Both the position numbers and the translations under genes were made by a program. The notes under the pieces are model-generated. The model searched no databases. It was not told the DNA's origin and worked only from the letters and a program-made list of their open reading frames with translations. A stretch of 64,000 bases of DNA from RPRB01 sp035519675 (lineage in GTDB: Bacteria; Myxococcota; Myxococcia; Myxococcales; Myxococcaceae): assembly GCA_035519675.1 (NCBI GenBank), contig DATIWB010000120.1:82257-146256 (forward strand), in the 5' to 3' direction. Below, piece after piece: positions 25,272 to 34,599 of the stretch. Positions within the stretch are counted from its first letter, which is position 1. Every line of letters starts with the position of its first letter.

Positions 25272-26395
25272 GCCCGCGCTCCGGACCACCCTCCCCACCG
25301 GAGGACGCGCCGACCTGTCCCCGGAGGAACCCAGAGCAAGATCGCCAGGGCCAGGCTGAGCGCGAGCAGGGGCAGCACCGCGGCGACCAGCGGCGCGAGA
25401 CGCCCGGCGCTCACCAGCGCCCGGGCGATGACGGTGAGTCCCCACAGGCCCATGGTGACCGCGAGCCCCTCCACCAGCGCCCCGGTGAGCGAGCCCCCGC
25501 GGCCAGGGCGCAGGGCGAGCGCCACCGCCACCAGCGCCGCCGGAACTCCGGCCAGGGGGTAGGCGAAGCGGTTGCCCAGCGCGAGCAGGTAGAGCCGGTC
25601 GGAGAGGCCCACCTCACGGCGGGCGCTGATCTGCTGCCGGAGCACGCTCAGCCGCATCTGCTCGGGCCGCCCCGGCCGGATTCCCAGCAGCACGCGGGTG
25701 ATGCCCAGGTCCAGCGTCTCCTCCGGGAGCTGGGTCAGCTTCAGGCCGCCCCGCCGGTCGAACGTTCGCCGCGTCACCCCCACCAGCCGCCACCGCGTGC
25801 CGCCGGCGTGCTCCATCCGCTGCGCGTCCACCCGCTCGGCGAGGTCGAACTCCGGGGTGAGGCGGAGCACGGTGACACCCTGGAAGCCAGACTCCACGTC
25901 GCCGCTCTCGAGGTGGAGGATGCGGTCGTCGTGCCGGAACCACTGCTTGCGCTCGTAGAACGACCGCCAGTCGCCCCAGCGGTGGAAGCGCAGAGCGGTG
26001 ATCTCGTCCACCCGGCGGCTGGCGCGACCCACCACGAACTCGTCGAGCAGCCCCAGCCCCACGGCCGCGGCCAGGGCCACCGCCCCCACCGGGAGGAAGA
26101 GCATCCGCCGGCCGAAGCCCAGCGCGAGGATGGCGGTCAGCTCCCCGCGGCGGCGGAGCAGCGAGACCAGCGCGGCACCGGCCAGGAGGAGCGCCGCCGG
26201 AGCGAGCTGGTGCGCCGCCACCAGCGCCTTCCAGGCGTACAGCTCGGCCACGTCGCGCACCCAGTTGGGGCCGGTGTACGAGCGAGCGCGGTCGACGAAG
26301 TCGGCGACCAGGAAGACCACCAGGAGCCCGGCCAGCACCGCCGCCACCAGGACCAGGTAGCGGCGGAGCAGGTGGCGGAGGAGGAGCCCACGCAT
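25268..26395 (-). CDS. lptG: LPS export permease LptG
   Basis: Inner-membrane subunit of the LptB2FG transporter that pulls lipopolysaccharide out of the inner membrane. It has 375 residues: three helices at the N terminus (about 10-35, 60-80, 100-120), a periplasmic beta-jellyroll (about 130-270), and three helices at the C terminus. The segment SLLRRRGELTAILALGFGRR is the coupling-helix region that contacts LptB. Its start shares one base with the lptF stop. The F or G assignment follows gene order and length and could be reversed. Confidence 0.88.
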   Translation of the reverse strand: MRGLLLRHLLRRYLVLVAAVLAGLLVVFLVADFVDRARSYTGPNWVRDVAELYAWKALVAAHQLAPAALLLAGAALVSLLRRRGELTAILALGFGRRMLFLPVGAVALAAAVGLGLLDEFVVGRASRRVDEITALRFHRWGDWRSFYERKQWFRHDDRILHLESGDVESGFQGVTVLRLTPEFDLAERVDAQRMEHAGGTRWRLVGVTRRTFDRRGGLKLTQLPEETLDLGITRVLLGIRPGRPEQMRLSVLRQQISARREVGLSDRLYLLALGNRFAYPLAGVPAALVAVALALRPGRGGSLTGALVEGLAVTMGLWGLTVIARALVSAGRLAPLVAAVLPLLALSLALAILLWVPPGTGRRVLRWGGWSGARA

Positions 26396-27519
26396 CAGGC
26401 CACCAGCCCCCGCCGGGTGAGGCGGACGAAGAGCCAGGTCCCGAAGGCCCCGAACAGAAGATTGGGCGCCACTCCGGCGAGCGAGGGGGCGAGGCGCCCC
26501 GCGCTGCCGAGGTTCTCGAAGCTCCGCTCCACGATGTAGTAGGCGACGTACACCCCCAGCGCCAGGAGGTATCCGCGGGTGCGGGCCGCGCGGGACGACA
26601 TGGCCAGCGGCACCCCGAACAGCGCGAAGGCCAGGGGCGTCAATCCCTCGGCCAGCCGGACGTGGAACGCGGTCAGGAACGGCGCCGGGCTCTTCCCCCC
26701 GCCGCGCGCCTCGTCCGCCGCCACGAGCAGCTCGCGGGGAGTGAGCTCCTCCTTCGGCGAGCGGAAGTGATTCTTCCGGAGAATGGAGTCCTCGACGCCC
26801 ACGGAGAGGTTCCCATCGCGGAAGGTGAGGATGGCGTAGTCGGTCCCGGTCTGCTCGGCGCGGTGGACCTCGCCCGCCCGGAGACCCACCGAGAGCGAGG
26901 CCCCACGACCGGAGGGGTTCACCGTGCCCTCGTGCGCCAGCACCAGCAGCGGGGCGCGCGGATCCCGGTCATCGTGGACCAGCACATGCGTCCAGACGCC
27001 GCGCTCGGGGTCCACCTCCTGGGCGTAGAGCGTGAGGTCGGTCAGGTCCTCGTAGAAGACGCCGGGGCGGACGTCGCCGAGCACGTTCTTCTTGATGACC
27101 TCGCTCACCTGCACCTTGACCTGCTTCAGTCCCCAGGGCTCGGCGGTGGAGGCGAGGAGGAGGACCAGCACGCCCAGAGCTCCGCCCACCGCCAGCGGCA
27201 CCCGGGCCAGCTGCCAGGGGGTGGCCCCGAGCGAGAGCAGCGCCAGCAGCTCACGGTCCTCTCCCAGCCGGCCGAGCCCGAGGAGGATGGCGAGCAGGAA
27301 GCCGACCGGAAGGGACATGACCAGCAGATGAGGGCTCAGGTGCACCACCAGGCGGAGGAAGTCCCACGGCGTCATCGCCGAGCCCAGGAGCACCTCGGTG
27401 CCCCGGAGGAACTGCATCACGAACAGCAGCAGGAAGAGGAACACCACCCAGAGCGAGAGTGGGATCAGCAGCTCGCGCAGCAGATACCGGACGAGCAGGG
27501 GGAGCTCGGGCCACCTCAC
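26395..27519 (-). CDS. lptF: LPS export permease LptF
   Basis: Partner of LptG, 374 residues with the same 3 + jellyroll + 3 membrane layout. LGRLGEDRELLALLSLGATPWQLARVPL marks the cytoplasmic coupling helix, and PKEELTPRELLVAADEARGG lies before the last helices. The GTG start at 27519 overlaps the purD stop (GTGA), so LPS export is translationally coupled to a purine enzyme. No lptA, lptB or lptC is in the window. Confidence 0.9.
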   Translation of the reverse strand: MRWPELPLLVRYLLRELLIPLSLWVVFLFLLLFVMQFLRGTEVLLGSAMTPWDFLRLVVHLSPHLLVMSLPVGFLLAILLGLGRLGEDRELLALLSLGATPWQLARVPLAVGGALGVLVLLLASTAEPWGLKQVKVQVSEVIKKNVLGDVRPGVFYEDLTDLTLYAQEVDPERGVWTHVLVHDDRDPRAPLLVLAHEGTVNPSGRGASLSVGLRAGEVHRAEQTGTDYAILTFRDGNLSVGVEDSILRKNHFRSPKEELTPRELLVAADEARGGGKSPAPFLTAFHVRLAEGLTPLAFALFGVPLAMSSRAARTRGYLLALGVYVAYYIVERSFENLGSAGRLAPSLAGVAPNLLFGAFGTWLFVRLTRRGLVA

Positions 27520-28775
27520 GCGCGTGGTCCGAGCCCCTTGCTGCCGATGTCCCGCCGGTACTGCATTCCCTCGAAGGAGATGCGGCTCACCGCGCCGTAG
27601 GCGTTGGCGCGGGCTTCGGCCAGGGTGGGCCCGCGGGCGCACACGGTGAGCACCCGGCCACCAGCGGTCACCAGTGCACCGTCCCGGAGCGCGGTGCCGG
27701 CGTGGAACACCTGGCAGCTGCCGCCGATGCGGTCCACACCCGAGATGCGCTCACCGGTCACCGGCGCCGCGGGGTACCCCGGGCTCGCCAGGACCACGCC
27801 CACCGAGGCCCCGGGAAGCAGGGAGAGCGGCCCGGGGGCGAGCGTGCCGCGGGCGCAGGCGTCCAGCCAGGGCAGGAGGTCCTCCCCCACCGACATCACC
27901 AGCACCTGCGCCTCGGGATCTCCGAACCGAGCGTTGAACTCGAGCACCGCCGGGTCGCCCGGGCCCACCATCAGCCCGGCGTACAGCGCGCCGCGGAACG
28001 GCGTCCCCCGGGCGGCCATGGTCCGGAGCACCGGGGCAATGACCTCCTCGCCCACCCGGCCCAGCGCCGCCGCGTCGAGCACCGGCGCCGGGCAGTACGC
28101 CCCCATGCCTCCGGTGTTGGGTCCCTGGTCGCCGTCGAGGAGCCGCTTGTGATCCTGCGCCGGCGGAAGCAGCACGTAGCGGGAGCCGTCGCACAGGGCG
28201 ATGACACTCACCTCCTCGCCGTCCAGCACCTCCTCGAGCACCAGCGTGCGCCCGGCCTCGCCCAGCGCGGCGAGCGCGCGCACCGCCTCCACCGCCTCGT
28301 CCACACCGCGGGCGACGATGACGCCCTTGCCCGCCGCCAGCCCGTCCGCCTTCACCACCACCGAACCGCGGGCGCGGGCCCAGTCTTCCGCCTCCCGCGC
28401 CGAGGTGAACGCTCGCCCGGCGGCGGTGCGGACTCCCGAGGCGAGCATCACCTCCTTGGCGAAGGCCTTGCTGCCCTCGAGCCTCGCCGCCGCGGCGTCG
28501 GGACCGAAGACCGCGATGCCGGCGGCCCGGAGCGCGTCGGCGACGCCCGCGACCAGCGGTGCCTCGGGTCCGACCACCACCAGGTCCGCCCGGGCGTCCC
28601 GCGCCACCGCCACCACGGCCTCGGGACGGTCGGCGACCACCGGCCGGTTCTCGGCGAACGAGGCCGTGCCGGGGTTTCCCGGCGCGCAGATCAGCCCCGA
28701 GAGCCTGGGGCTCTGCGCCAGCTTCCAGGCGAGCGCGTGCTCCCGCCCACCGCTTCCCAGGACCAGCACCCGCAT
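27516..28775 (-). CDS. purD: Phosphoribosylamine-glycine ligase (GARS)
   Basis: Second step of purine synthesis: joins glycine to phosphoribosylamine with ATP. It has 419 residues. The N-terminal motif is MRVLVLGSGGREHALAWKLA. The ATP-grasp region has VVKADGLAAGKGVIVA, and the GARS signature RFGDPEAQVL follows. It begins 9 bases after the TPR gene and its stop overlaps lptF. Confidence 0.97.
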   Translation of the reverse strand: MRVLVLGSGGREHALAWKLAQSPRLSGLICAPGNPGTASFAENRPVVADRPEAVVAVARDARADLVVVGPEAPLVAGVADALRAAGIAVFGPDAAAARLEGSKAFAKEVMLASGVRTAAGRAFTSAREAEDWARARGSVVVKADGLAAGKGVIVARGVDEAVEAVRALAALGEAGRTLVLEEVLDGEEVSVIALCDGSRYVLLPPAQDHKRLLDGDQGPNTGGMGAYCPAPVLDAAALGRVGEEVIAPVLRTMAARGTPFRGALYAGLMVGPGDPAVLEFNARFGDPEAQVLVMSVGEDLLPWLDACARGTLAPGPLSLLPGASVGVVLASPGYPAAPVTGERISGVDRIGGSCQVFHAGTALRDGALVTAGGRVLTVCARGPTLAEARANAYGAVSRISFEGMQYRRDIGSKGLGPRA

Positions 28776-28784
28776 CAGTGTCGA

Positions 28785-31700
28785 TCAACCCTCCGGCGGC
28801 AGAAGGTACAAGGCCCGCCGGGCCGAGGCGTACTCCGGATCGAGCACGATGACACGCTGGAGTCGCTCCCGGGCGGAGACGATGGCCCCGGTGCGGGCCT
28901 CCGCCTCGGCCAGCCGCACCTGGGCCGCGAGCAGCGCCGGGCTCAGGGTCTGGGCCTCACGGAGCGCGCGCTGTGCGCCCTCGACGTCGCCGGTGGCGAG
29001 CAGCGCCGAGCCCAGCGCGTACTGGGCGAAGCCGCTGGTCCTCCCTCCCGCCGCGACCGCCTCGTGGGCGCGGGCGAGCGCCCCGGCGGTGTCGCCCCGG
29101 GCGGCGAGCAGGATGGACTTCCACCCCAGCACCAGCGCCTGGGTCGCCCCGGTCTTGAGGATGCGGTCGATGAGCGCCTCGGCCCCTGGCGCGTCCCCCT
29201 GGTGCACCCGGAGCACCGCCTCGGCCAGCAGGGGCTGACCGTCGCGGTCGTCCTTGCTCAGCAGGACGAGACGCTCGGCGGCACCCTTGAGGCCGTCGCC
29301 GGGCAGCAGCGGCGGGACCCCGGGGCCCTCCCGGAAGGGGTCGGCCTGGAGCGCCGCGGCGACGCTCTGGAGCGCCCGCTCGCGCACGCCCGCCATCGCC
29401 CAGGCGGCACCGGCCCAGAGCTGGGCATCGGTCCGGCGGGCATCCGTCGAGGCGGCGCGGTCGAAGGCCTCGGCCGCCGGTTGCCAGCGCTGCTGGGCCG
29501 CCCGAACCCTACCCTCGAGGAGCGCCGCGAGGCTCGCGTCGCCGAGGCGGTCCAGGACCGGGCCGAGGTGTGCGGCGGCCTGCTCCACCGCTCCCCGGTC
29601 CAGGTCGACGAGCAGTCCCTGGAGGTGTGCCTGCACGTCGTCCGGGGCGATCGCCAGCGAGGCGGCGACTGCCTGCGTCGCGACGGGGATGTCGCCCGCG
29701 GCACGGGCCACGCGGGCGAGGGAGATCTGCGCCCGCAGCAGATCCGTCCCGGTCAGTCGCCCGCGCTGCACCGCGTGGACCAGGAGCTTCACCGCCTCGG
29801 CAGGAGCGCGCTCGGCGCCGGCCCGGAGCGCGGCCATCTCGATCACCGCCGGCCCGTCCTGGGTCGCGGGGCTCGCCTGGAGCCGCTCGTAGAGGCGCCG
29901 CGCCTGCGCCGTCTCCCCCACCTGTCCCCAGAGCCGGGCCAGCGCCCGTGCGGTGCGGGGCTCGTCGGGGTCCACCGCCAGGCGGGCCTGGAGATCCGCC
30001 CCCGCGGCACGGGGTGCACCGGCCGCGTCGTGTGCCACCGCGCGGACGTTGAACACCCGGCGCTGGCCCGGGTCTCGCTGCTGGACCTCCTGCAGGAGGG
30101 AGAGCGCGAGCGCGGCCGACGAGGTGGCGTACGCCTCGGCCAGCACCAGCCGGGCCCGCGTTCCCCAGACGGGCGAGGAGGCCGCGGTCGGAGCGGGCGG
30201 TGGCCGCGCATCCGGCGGCGACGGTGGCGGCGGCCGGGTGGCGTCCACCGCGGCCTGCCCCAGGCTCCGGGCGCGCTCGATGTCCTGCGCAGCACCGCGC
30301 ACCAGCAGCAGGCTCGCCAGCCCGATCTGAAGTGGAGGCTGGCGGCCCAGCCGTTCCAGGGCGCTCTCGCCGAGGCGCGCCAGCGCATCGAGCTCCTTCG
30401 CGGAGAGCTGACTCCCCCGTCCGCGGGCGATGGCCTCCATCCACAGGCCGAGTGCCTCGGCGTTGCGGGGCTCCTGGACGAGGGCCGCCTCCAGGGTGTG
30501 CTCCGCCGCGAGCTCGGAGGCCTCGGTGTCCTTCGCCAGGTCGGCCTGGGCAGGGCCGAGAAGGTCCGGAACCGGGCGCGGGTCGGCAGGGGCCTTCCAG
30601 GATGCGAGCCGCGCCTCGAGGCCTTCGGGGAGCCGGGCCTCGGCCGGAGGCTTCTTCTTCCCCGGACGGGGAAGGACCTCGGCCACGCGCTGCAGATCCG
30701 CCGGATCGGGGCGGACGCGCAGGTACCACAGCACCGCGGAGACGGCCGCGGCGAGGCCCAGCAGGCCCAGGAGGATCCAGATCCGGCCCCGCCGCTCCGG
30801 CTCGGGCATGGTCCGGAATGCGCGGCGCGGCCTCGACGGAGGGGTGGGCGTGCGCCCGACGAGATCCACCGTGACCGGCTCGGAGGCCCTCGGAACCGGG
30901 GTGAGCGGCCCGGAGACCGGCAATCCCCGCCCGAGCGCGGCGGCGGTGCGGGCCCGGCACGCGCCGCAGACTCCGCTGGCCAGGTCGTCGGCGTCGACGA
31001 GCTTCCCGCCGCAGGCGCCGCATGGCTCGGCAGCGGTGCCCGCCGCAGGCGCAGCAGGCACGGGCGTGGCGCCGGCCGGACGAGCCGTCCCAGGGCCCGG
31101 GGCAGGACGGGGCGTCATCGCAGGGATGGCGGACGGCGCCGACCCCCCACGCGGTGCGGTGCCCGGAGCGGCCGGGGTGGGCTGCGGCCGGCGCTGGTTC
31201 CCGGGGGTGACCGGCGTCAGGGTGGGGGGCGGGGCCGGCGAGGCGGTTGGTCGCACCGGTGACAGTGGCTGCTGCAGCGGGGGGAGGGGCGTGCGCTTCC
31301 ACGGATCCGACCGGTCCGTCTCCGGCCACGCGTCCGCCTCAGGCCCCCCCCGCGACGGGCCCGACGCCGGGTCATCCTCCTCGATGTGGACGTCGCTGAA
31401 GTCGATGGGCGCGGAGCTCGGGGCCTGGAGCGGGCCCGGAGGGCTCCCGCCCACCTGGCTCACCGGGGGGACGCTCGGGACCGCGGCCGGGGGGATGTCC
31501 TCGAACTGGACGTGGCTTCGCCCCACCACGAACTCGAGCTCGCTGTCCGTCTCCCACTCCAGCTCCCCGAAGAGCTCCTCCTCCTCGGGCGCCGGAGCTG
31601 GCTCGACGGTGCGGGTGGTCAGCGCCACCCGGCCGATCTGGCTCTTGCCACCCGGGGGGGTGGTGAGCGGCACGCCCCCGGGATGAAGCGCCTGGGAGTG

Positions 31701-31793
31701 CTTGCACCGCGGGCAACGAGCGCGGGTCGCCCGGGCGACCGACTCGTCCGGGAGGAGGTACTCGGTACCGCATTGTTCACATCGGAAGCGCAT
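28785..31793 (-). CDS. MJ0042 zinc-finger, transmembrane TPR protein
   Basis: A 1002-residue protein of unknown function. It starts with an MJ0042-type zinc ribbon (C5, C8, C27, C30). A long Pro/Ala-rich disordered region carries a second Cys cluster (CGACGGKL...CGACRA, near residue 260). One transmembrane helix follows (ILLGLLGLAAAVSAVLWYL, about 338-356). The remaining 600 or so residues are TPR-like helical repeats, so the zinc fingers probably face the cytoplasm and the TPRs the periplasm. It lies between purH and purD, 15 and 9 bases away. Similar architectures are common in myxobacteria; a role in envelope assembly or signalling is a guess. Confidence 0.85.
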   Translation of the reverse strand: MRFRCEQCGTEYLLPDESVARATRARCPRCKHSQALHPGGVPLTTPPGGKSQIGRVALTTRTVEPAPAPEEEELFGELEWETDSELEFVVGRSHVQFEDIPPAAVPSVPPVSQVGGSPPGPLQAPSSAPIDFSDVHIEEDDPASGPSRGGPEADAWPETDRSDPWKRTPLPPLQQPLSPVRPTASPAPPPTLTPVTPGNQRRPQPTPAAPGTAPRGGSAPSAIPAMTPRPAPGPGTARPAGATPVPAAPAAGTAAEPCGACGGKLVDADDLASGVCGACRARTAAALGRGLPVSGPLTPVPRASEPVTVDLVGRTPTPPSRPRRAFRTMPEPERRGRIWILLGLLGLAAAVSAVLWYLRVRPDPADLQRVAEVLPRPGKKKPPAEARLPEGLEARLASWKAPADPRPVPDLLGPAQADLAKDTEASELAAEHTLEAALVQEPRNAEALGLWMEAIARGRGSQLSAKELDALARLGESALERLGRQPPLQIGLASLLLVRGAAQDIERARSLGQAAVDATRPPPPSPPDARPPPAPTAASSPVWGTRARLVLAEAYATSSAALALSLLQEVQQRDPGQRRVFNVRAVAHDAAGAPRAAGADLQARLAVDPDEPRTARALARLWGQVGETAQARRLYERLQASPATQDGPAVIEMAALRAGAERAPAEAVKLLVHAVQRGRLTGTDLLRAQISLARVARAAGDIPVATQAVAASLAIAPDDVQAHLQGLLVDLDRGAVEQAAAHLGPVLDRLGDASLAALLEGRVRAAQQRWQPAAEAFDRAASTDARRTDAQLWAGAAWAMAGVRERALQSVAAALQADPFREGPGVPPLLPGDGLKGAAERLVLLSKDDRDGQPLLAEAVLRVHQGDAPGAEALIDRILKTGATQALVLGWKSILLAARGDTAGALARAHEAVAAGGRTSGFAQYALGSALLATGDVEGAQRALREAQTLSPALLAAQVRLAEAEARTGAIVSARERLQRVIVLDPEYASARRALYLLPPEG

Positions 31794-31808
31794 TCGTGCA
31801 GGCCGGCG

Positions 31809-33347
31809 TCAGTGCCGGAAGTGCCGCACGCCGGTGAAGAGCATTGCCACATCGTGCTCGTCCGCGGCGGCGATGACCTCCGCGTCTCGGACGCTCCCTC
31901 CGGGCTGGGCCACCGCCCGGGCGCCGGCCTGGGCCAGCGCGTCCAGGCCGTCCCGGAAGGGGAAGAAGGCGTCGGAGGCGACGGCGCTCCCCCGGAGCGT
32001 CTCCCCACCCCGGGCGGCGGCGATCTTCACCGACTCGACCCGGCTGGTCTGCCCGCCTCCGACGGCGAGGATCCGGTCGGCGGTGGAGAAGACGATGGCG
32101 TTGCTCTTCACGTGCTTGCAGACCCGCCATCCGAAGCGCAGGGCGGTCAGCTCGGCAGCGGTGGGAGCGCGCCGGGTCACCACCTTCCATTCGGTGGACG
32201 GCTCGACCGCGTCGCGGTCCTGCACCAAGAGGCCACCGGAGATGCTCCGCAGCTCGAACGAGGCGAAGGGGCGCGACCCGGGGGGCCAGGACCTCCGGGC
32301 ATCGAGCAACCGCAGATTCTTCTTCGTCCCCAGCACCCCGCGGGCAGCCTCCGAGTACCCCGGGGCGATGACCGCCTCGAGGAAGGTCTCGGCCATCGCC
32401 CGGGCGGTGGGCTCGTCCACCTCCCGGTTGAAGGCGACGATGCCCCCGAAGGCCGAGACCTCGTCCACGGCGCGGGCGACCCGGTACGCCTTCTCCAGCA
32501 CCTCGTCCTGAGCCACGCCGCAGGGGGTGTTGTGCTTGATGATCACCGCCACCGGACGCTCGGGGAACTCGAGCGCCAGGGCGAGCGCGGCGTCGAGGTC
32601 CAGCAGGTTGTTGTAGGAGAGCTCCTTGCCCTGCAGCACCTCGGCGAAGGAGACCGAAGGGCCCGGTGGCTCGCGGTAGCTGCAGTACCACGCGCCGCGC
32701 TGGTGCGGGTTCTCGCCGTAGCGGAGCTCCTGGACCTTCCGGAATCCGATCGACAGCTGGTCGGGGAAGGGAACGCCATCGCGCTCGGCCATCCAGCCGG
32801 CGATGCTCGCGTCGTACGCCGCGGTGTGGGCGTACGCCTTGCGCTGGAGTCGCCGGCGCGTCTCGGGCGAGGTCCCGCCCCGGCGCAGCTCCTCCAGCAC
32901 CGCCTGGTAGTCATCCGGGTCGACGAGCACGGTGACCGAGTCCGCGTTCTTCGCCCCGGCCCGGATCATCGCCGGGCCCCCGATGTCGACGTTCTCCAGG
33001 ATCTCCTGCTCTCCAAACCCCTTGGCCACGGTCTCGCGGAAGGGGTAGAGGTTCACCGCCAGGACCGAGATGGGGGCAATTCCCCCGGCTTCCATCTCCG
33101 CGCGGTCGGACGGAAGGCCGGGGCGCCCGAGCAACCCGCCGTGGATGCGGGGATGGAGCGTCTTCACCCGGCCGCCGAGGATCTCCGGGCTTCCGGTGTG
33201 CTCGGAGACCTTGCGCGCGGGCAGCCCGGCCTCCTTCAGCGTCTGGAGGGTCCCGCCGGTGCTGAGGAGCTGGAATCCGAGGTCCACGAGACCCCGGGCG
33301 AAGGGAACGAGTCCCCGCTTGTCGGAGACGCTGAGGAGGGCGATCAC
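31809..33347 (-). CDS. purH: Bifunctional AICAR formyltransferase/IMP cyclohydrolase
   Basis: Last two steps of IMP synthesis. It has 512 residues from the GTG at 33347, which begins the usual IALLSVSDKRGLVPFA start. The N-terminal MGS-like cyclohydrolase domain includes GGRVKTLHPRIHGGLL. The formyltransferase domain has VAVIIKHNTPCGVA (the catalytic Lys-His pair) and AFGGIVAFNREVD. The C terminus SDAFFPFRDGLDALAQAG is typical. A longer frame to 33410 is less likely. It is the first gene of the purH-TPR-purD-lptF-lptG-ligase run. Confidence 0.96.
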   Translation of the reverse strand: MIALLSVSDKRGLVPFARGLVDLGFQLLSTGGTLQTLKEAGLPARKVSEHTGSPEILGGRVKTLHPRIHGGLLGRPGLPSDRAEMEAGGIAPISVLAVNLYPFRETVAKGFGEQEILENVDIGGPAMIRAGAKNADSVTVLVDPDDYQAVLEELRRGGTSPETRRRLQRKAYAHTAAYDASIAGWMAERDGVPFPDQLSIGFRKVQELRYGENPHQRGAWYCSYREPPGPSVSFAEVLQGKELSYNNLLDLDAALALALEFPERPVAVIIKHNTPCGVAQDEVLEKAYRVARAVDEVSAFGGIVAFNREVDEPTARAMAETFLEAVIAPGYSEAARGVLGTKKNLRLLDARRSWPPGSRPFASFELRSISGGLLVQDRDAVEPSTEWKVVTRRAPTAAELTALRFGWRVCKHVKSNAIVFSTADRILAVGGGQTSRVESVKIAAARGGETLRGSAVASDAFFPFRDGLDALAQAGARAVAQPGGSVRDAEVIAAADEHDVAMLFTGVRHFRH

Positions 33348-33542
33348 GGGTCCTGGGGAGTGCGACGGGAGGGCACCGGGACGAAACACCGCGCGTGGTC
33401 CGAGTGTCAACGAACGAGCGCTGCCCGGTGAGCCGGGGGGTCCACCCCGCCCCGGCCGCGGCGTGGGCGACCCGCGACGGACGATCCAGCGGCGCTCGAG
33501 TGCTCCCTGGGCAGCAGAACGCCACCGGGCTCAGTCCCCCGC

Positions 33543-34022
33543 TCAGTCCTCGGTGGCCTCCCGCAGCTTGGCCAGGCCGCGGGTCTCGACCTGGCGGATT
33601 CGCTCGCGGGTGAGGTTCATGATCTCCCCCACCTCCTCGAGGGTGATGCCGCCCTTCTCCGCCACGTCCAGGGCGCAGGTGTGCTCGAGCTCCCAGATCT
33701 CCTTGTCGGGGAAGTTGAGCTTGATGGACCCGGTCTCGGGGTTCACGTCCAGGTAGAGGTTGTGCTTGCAGGAGACGAAGAGGCACGGGCGCGGGCCGTT
33801 GATGCAGTCGGCCCGGGTCCGGGGCCGGTTGTCCTCGACGCTCCGGAGCAGCTCCTGCTCCTCGGGGTCCACCTCGCCGGAGAGGCGGCGCCGGCGGAGC
33901 TCGCGGGCCATCTCCTTCCGGGACATCGTCTTGGAGCGGCGGCGCTCCGCGGGCGCCGGGGGTGCGCTCTCGGGCTCGCTGCCGGGTTCCCCCGCCGCCG
34001 ACTCGGGCTTGGCCTGATTCAT
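33543..34022 (-). CDS. Sigma-70 region 4-like DNA-binding protein without region 2
   Basis: A 159-residue protein. The first 60 residues are charged and disordered. The middle has the conserved cysteines DCINGPRPCLFVSCKHNLYL. The C-terminal helix-turn-helix TLEEVGEIMNLTRERIRQVE, continuing TRGLAKLRE, is a clear sigma-70 region 4. Region 2, needed for core binding and promoter melting, is absent, so it is not a normal sigma factor. The three cysteines (CxxxxxxxCxxxxC) could bind a metal. It follows the MerR gene on the same strand after 49 bases. Function unknown; relatives with this layout exist in several bacterial groups. Confidence 0.85.
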   Translation of the reverse strand: MNQAKPESAAGEPGSEPESAPPAPAERRRSKTMSRKEMARELRRRRLSGEVDPEEQELLRSVEDNRPRTRADCINGPRPCLFVSCKHNLYLDVNPETGSIKLNFPDKEIWELEHTCALDVAEKGGITLEEVGEIMNLTRERIRQVETRGLAKLREATED

Positions 34023-34071
34023 CGCTTCCCTCCTCCGGACCGCTTGACGGCGGAACTGATCGCCGGTGGTG

Positions 34072-34599
34072 TCACGACAGATCGCTCCGCTCGATGGAGC
34101 CCGAGGCCCGCTGCGCGGTGAGCGCGCTGCCGACCCGGGAGAGGTCGGCCACCAGACCTTCGGCGCGGCGGCGCAGCCCGGTGAGCTCTCCCTGCAGGCT
34201 CCGCTTCTGCTCGGTGGCCAGGGCGCGCTCGCTGAGCTCGGACTCGAGCCCGCTCAGGGTCTCGTCCAGGCTGCGCTCCACCTGGTCGATGTGGTTCTTC
34301 ACCCCGACGAAGGAGCGGCGGATCTCCTCGAGGGTGAGCCCGGCGGCCATCATCTTCTTGATGGCGTTGATCCGCCGCACCGACTCGACCGGGTAGAGGC
34401 CGTGGCTGCCCCGGTGCTTGCCCTTGCGGCCCACCCGGCGGCTCCGGGGGAGGAGCCCTGCCTGCACGTACTTGCGGAAGGTGGCCTCGGAGAGGCGGAC
34501 GCCCTTGGGGCGGAAGATCTCGACGATCGCCCCGGCGGACAGGCCGCGGGCGAACTCGCTCTCGATGCGTGCCAGCTCTCCCGGGTCAAGATAATCCAT
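34072..34599 (-). CDS. MerR family transcriptional regulator with coiled coil
   Basis: A 175-residue regulator. The winged-helix region includes RLSEATFRKYVQAGLLPRSR (35-54), then RRINAIKKMMAAGLTLEEIR. The C-terminal part (about 100-160) is a heptad-like coiled coil for dimerisation and has no visible ligand domain and no Cys pair. That argues against a metal sensor. It is the first gene of a probable pair with the sigma-region-4 protein, and an AT-rich repeat island lies at its start. Confidence 0.85.
   Translation of the reverse strand: MDYLDPGELARIESEFARGLSAGAIVEIFRPKGVRLSEATFRKYVQAGLLPRSRRVGRKGKHRGSHGLYPVESVRRINAIKKMMAAGLTLEEIRRSFVGVKNHIDQVERSLDETLSGLESELSERALATEQKRSLQGELTGLRRRAEGLVADLSRVGSALTAQRASGSIERSDLS

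Noticed and set aside
27459..31262. A 1267-codon open frame antisense to purD and the TPR protein
   Set aside because: No recognisable motif and the composition of a GC-shadow frame; the opposite strand carries purD.
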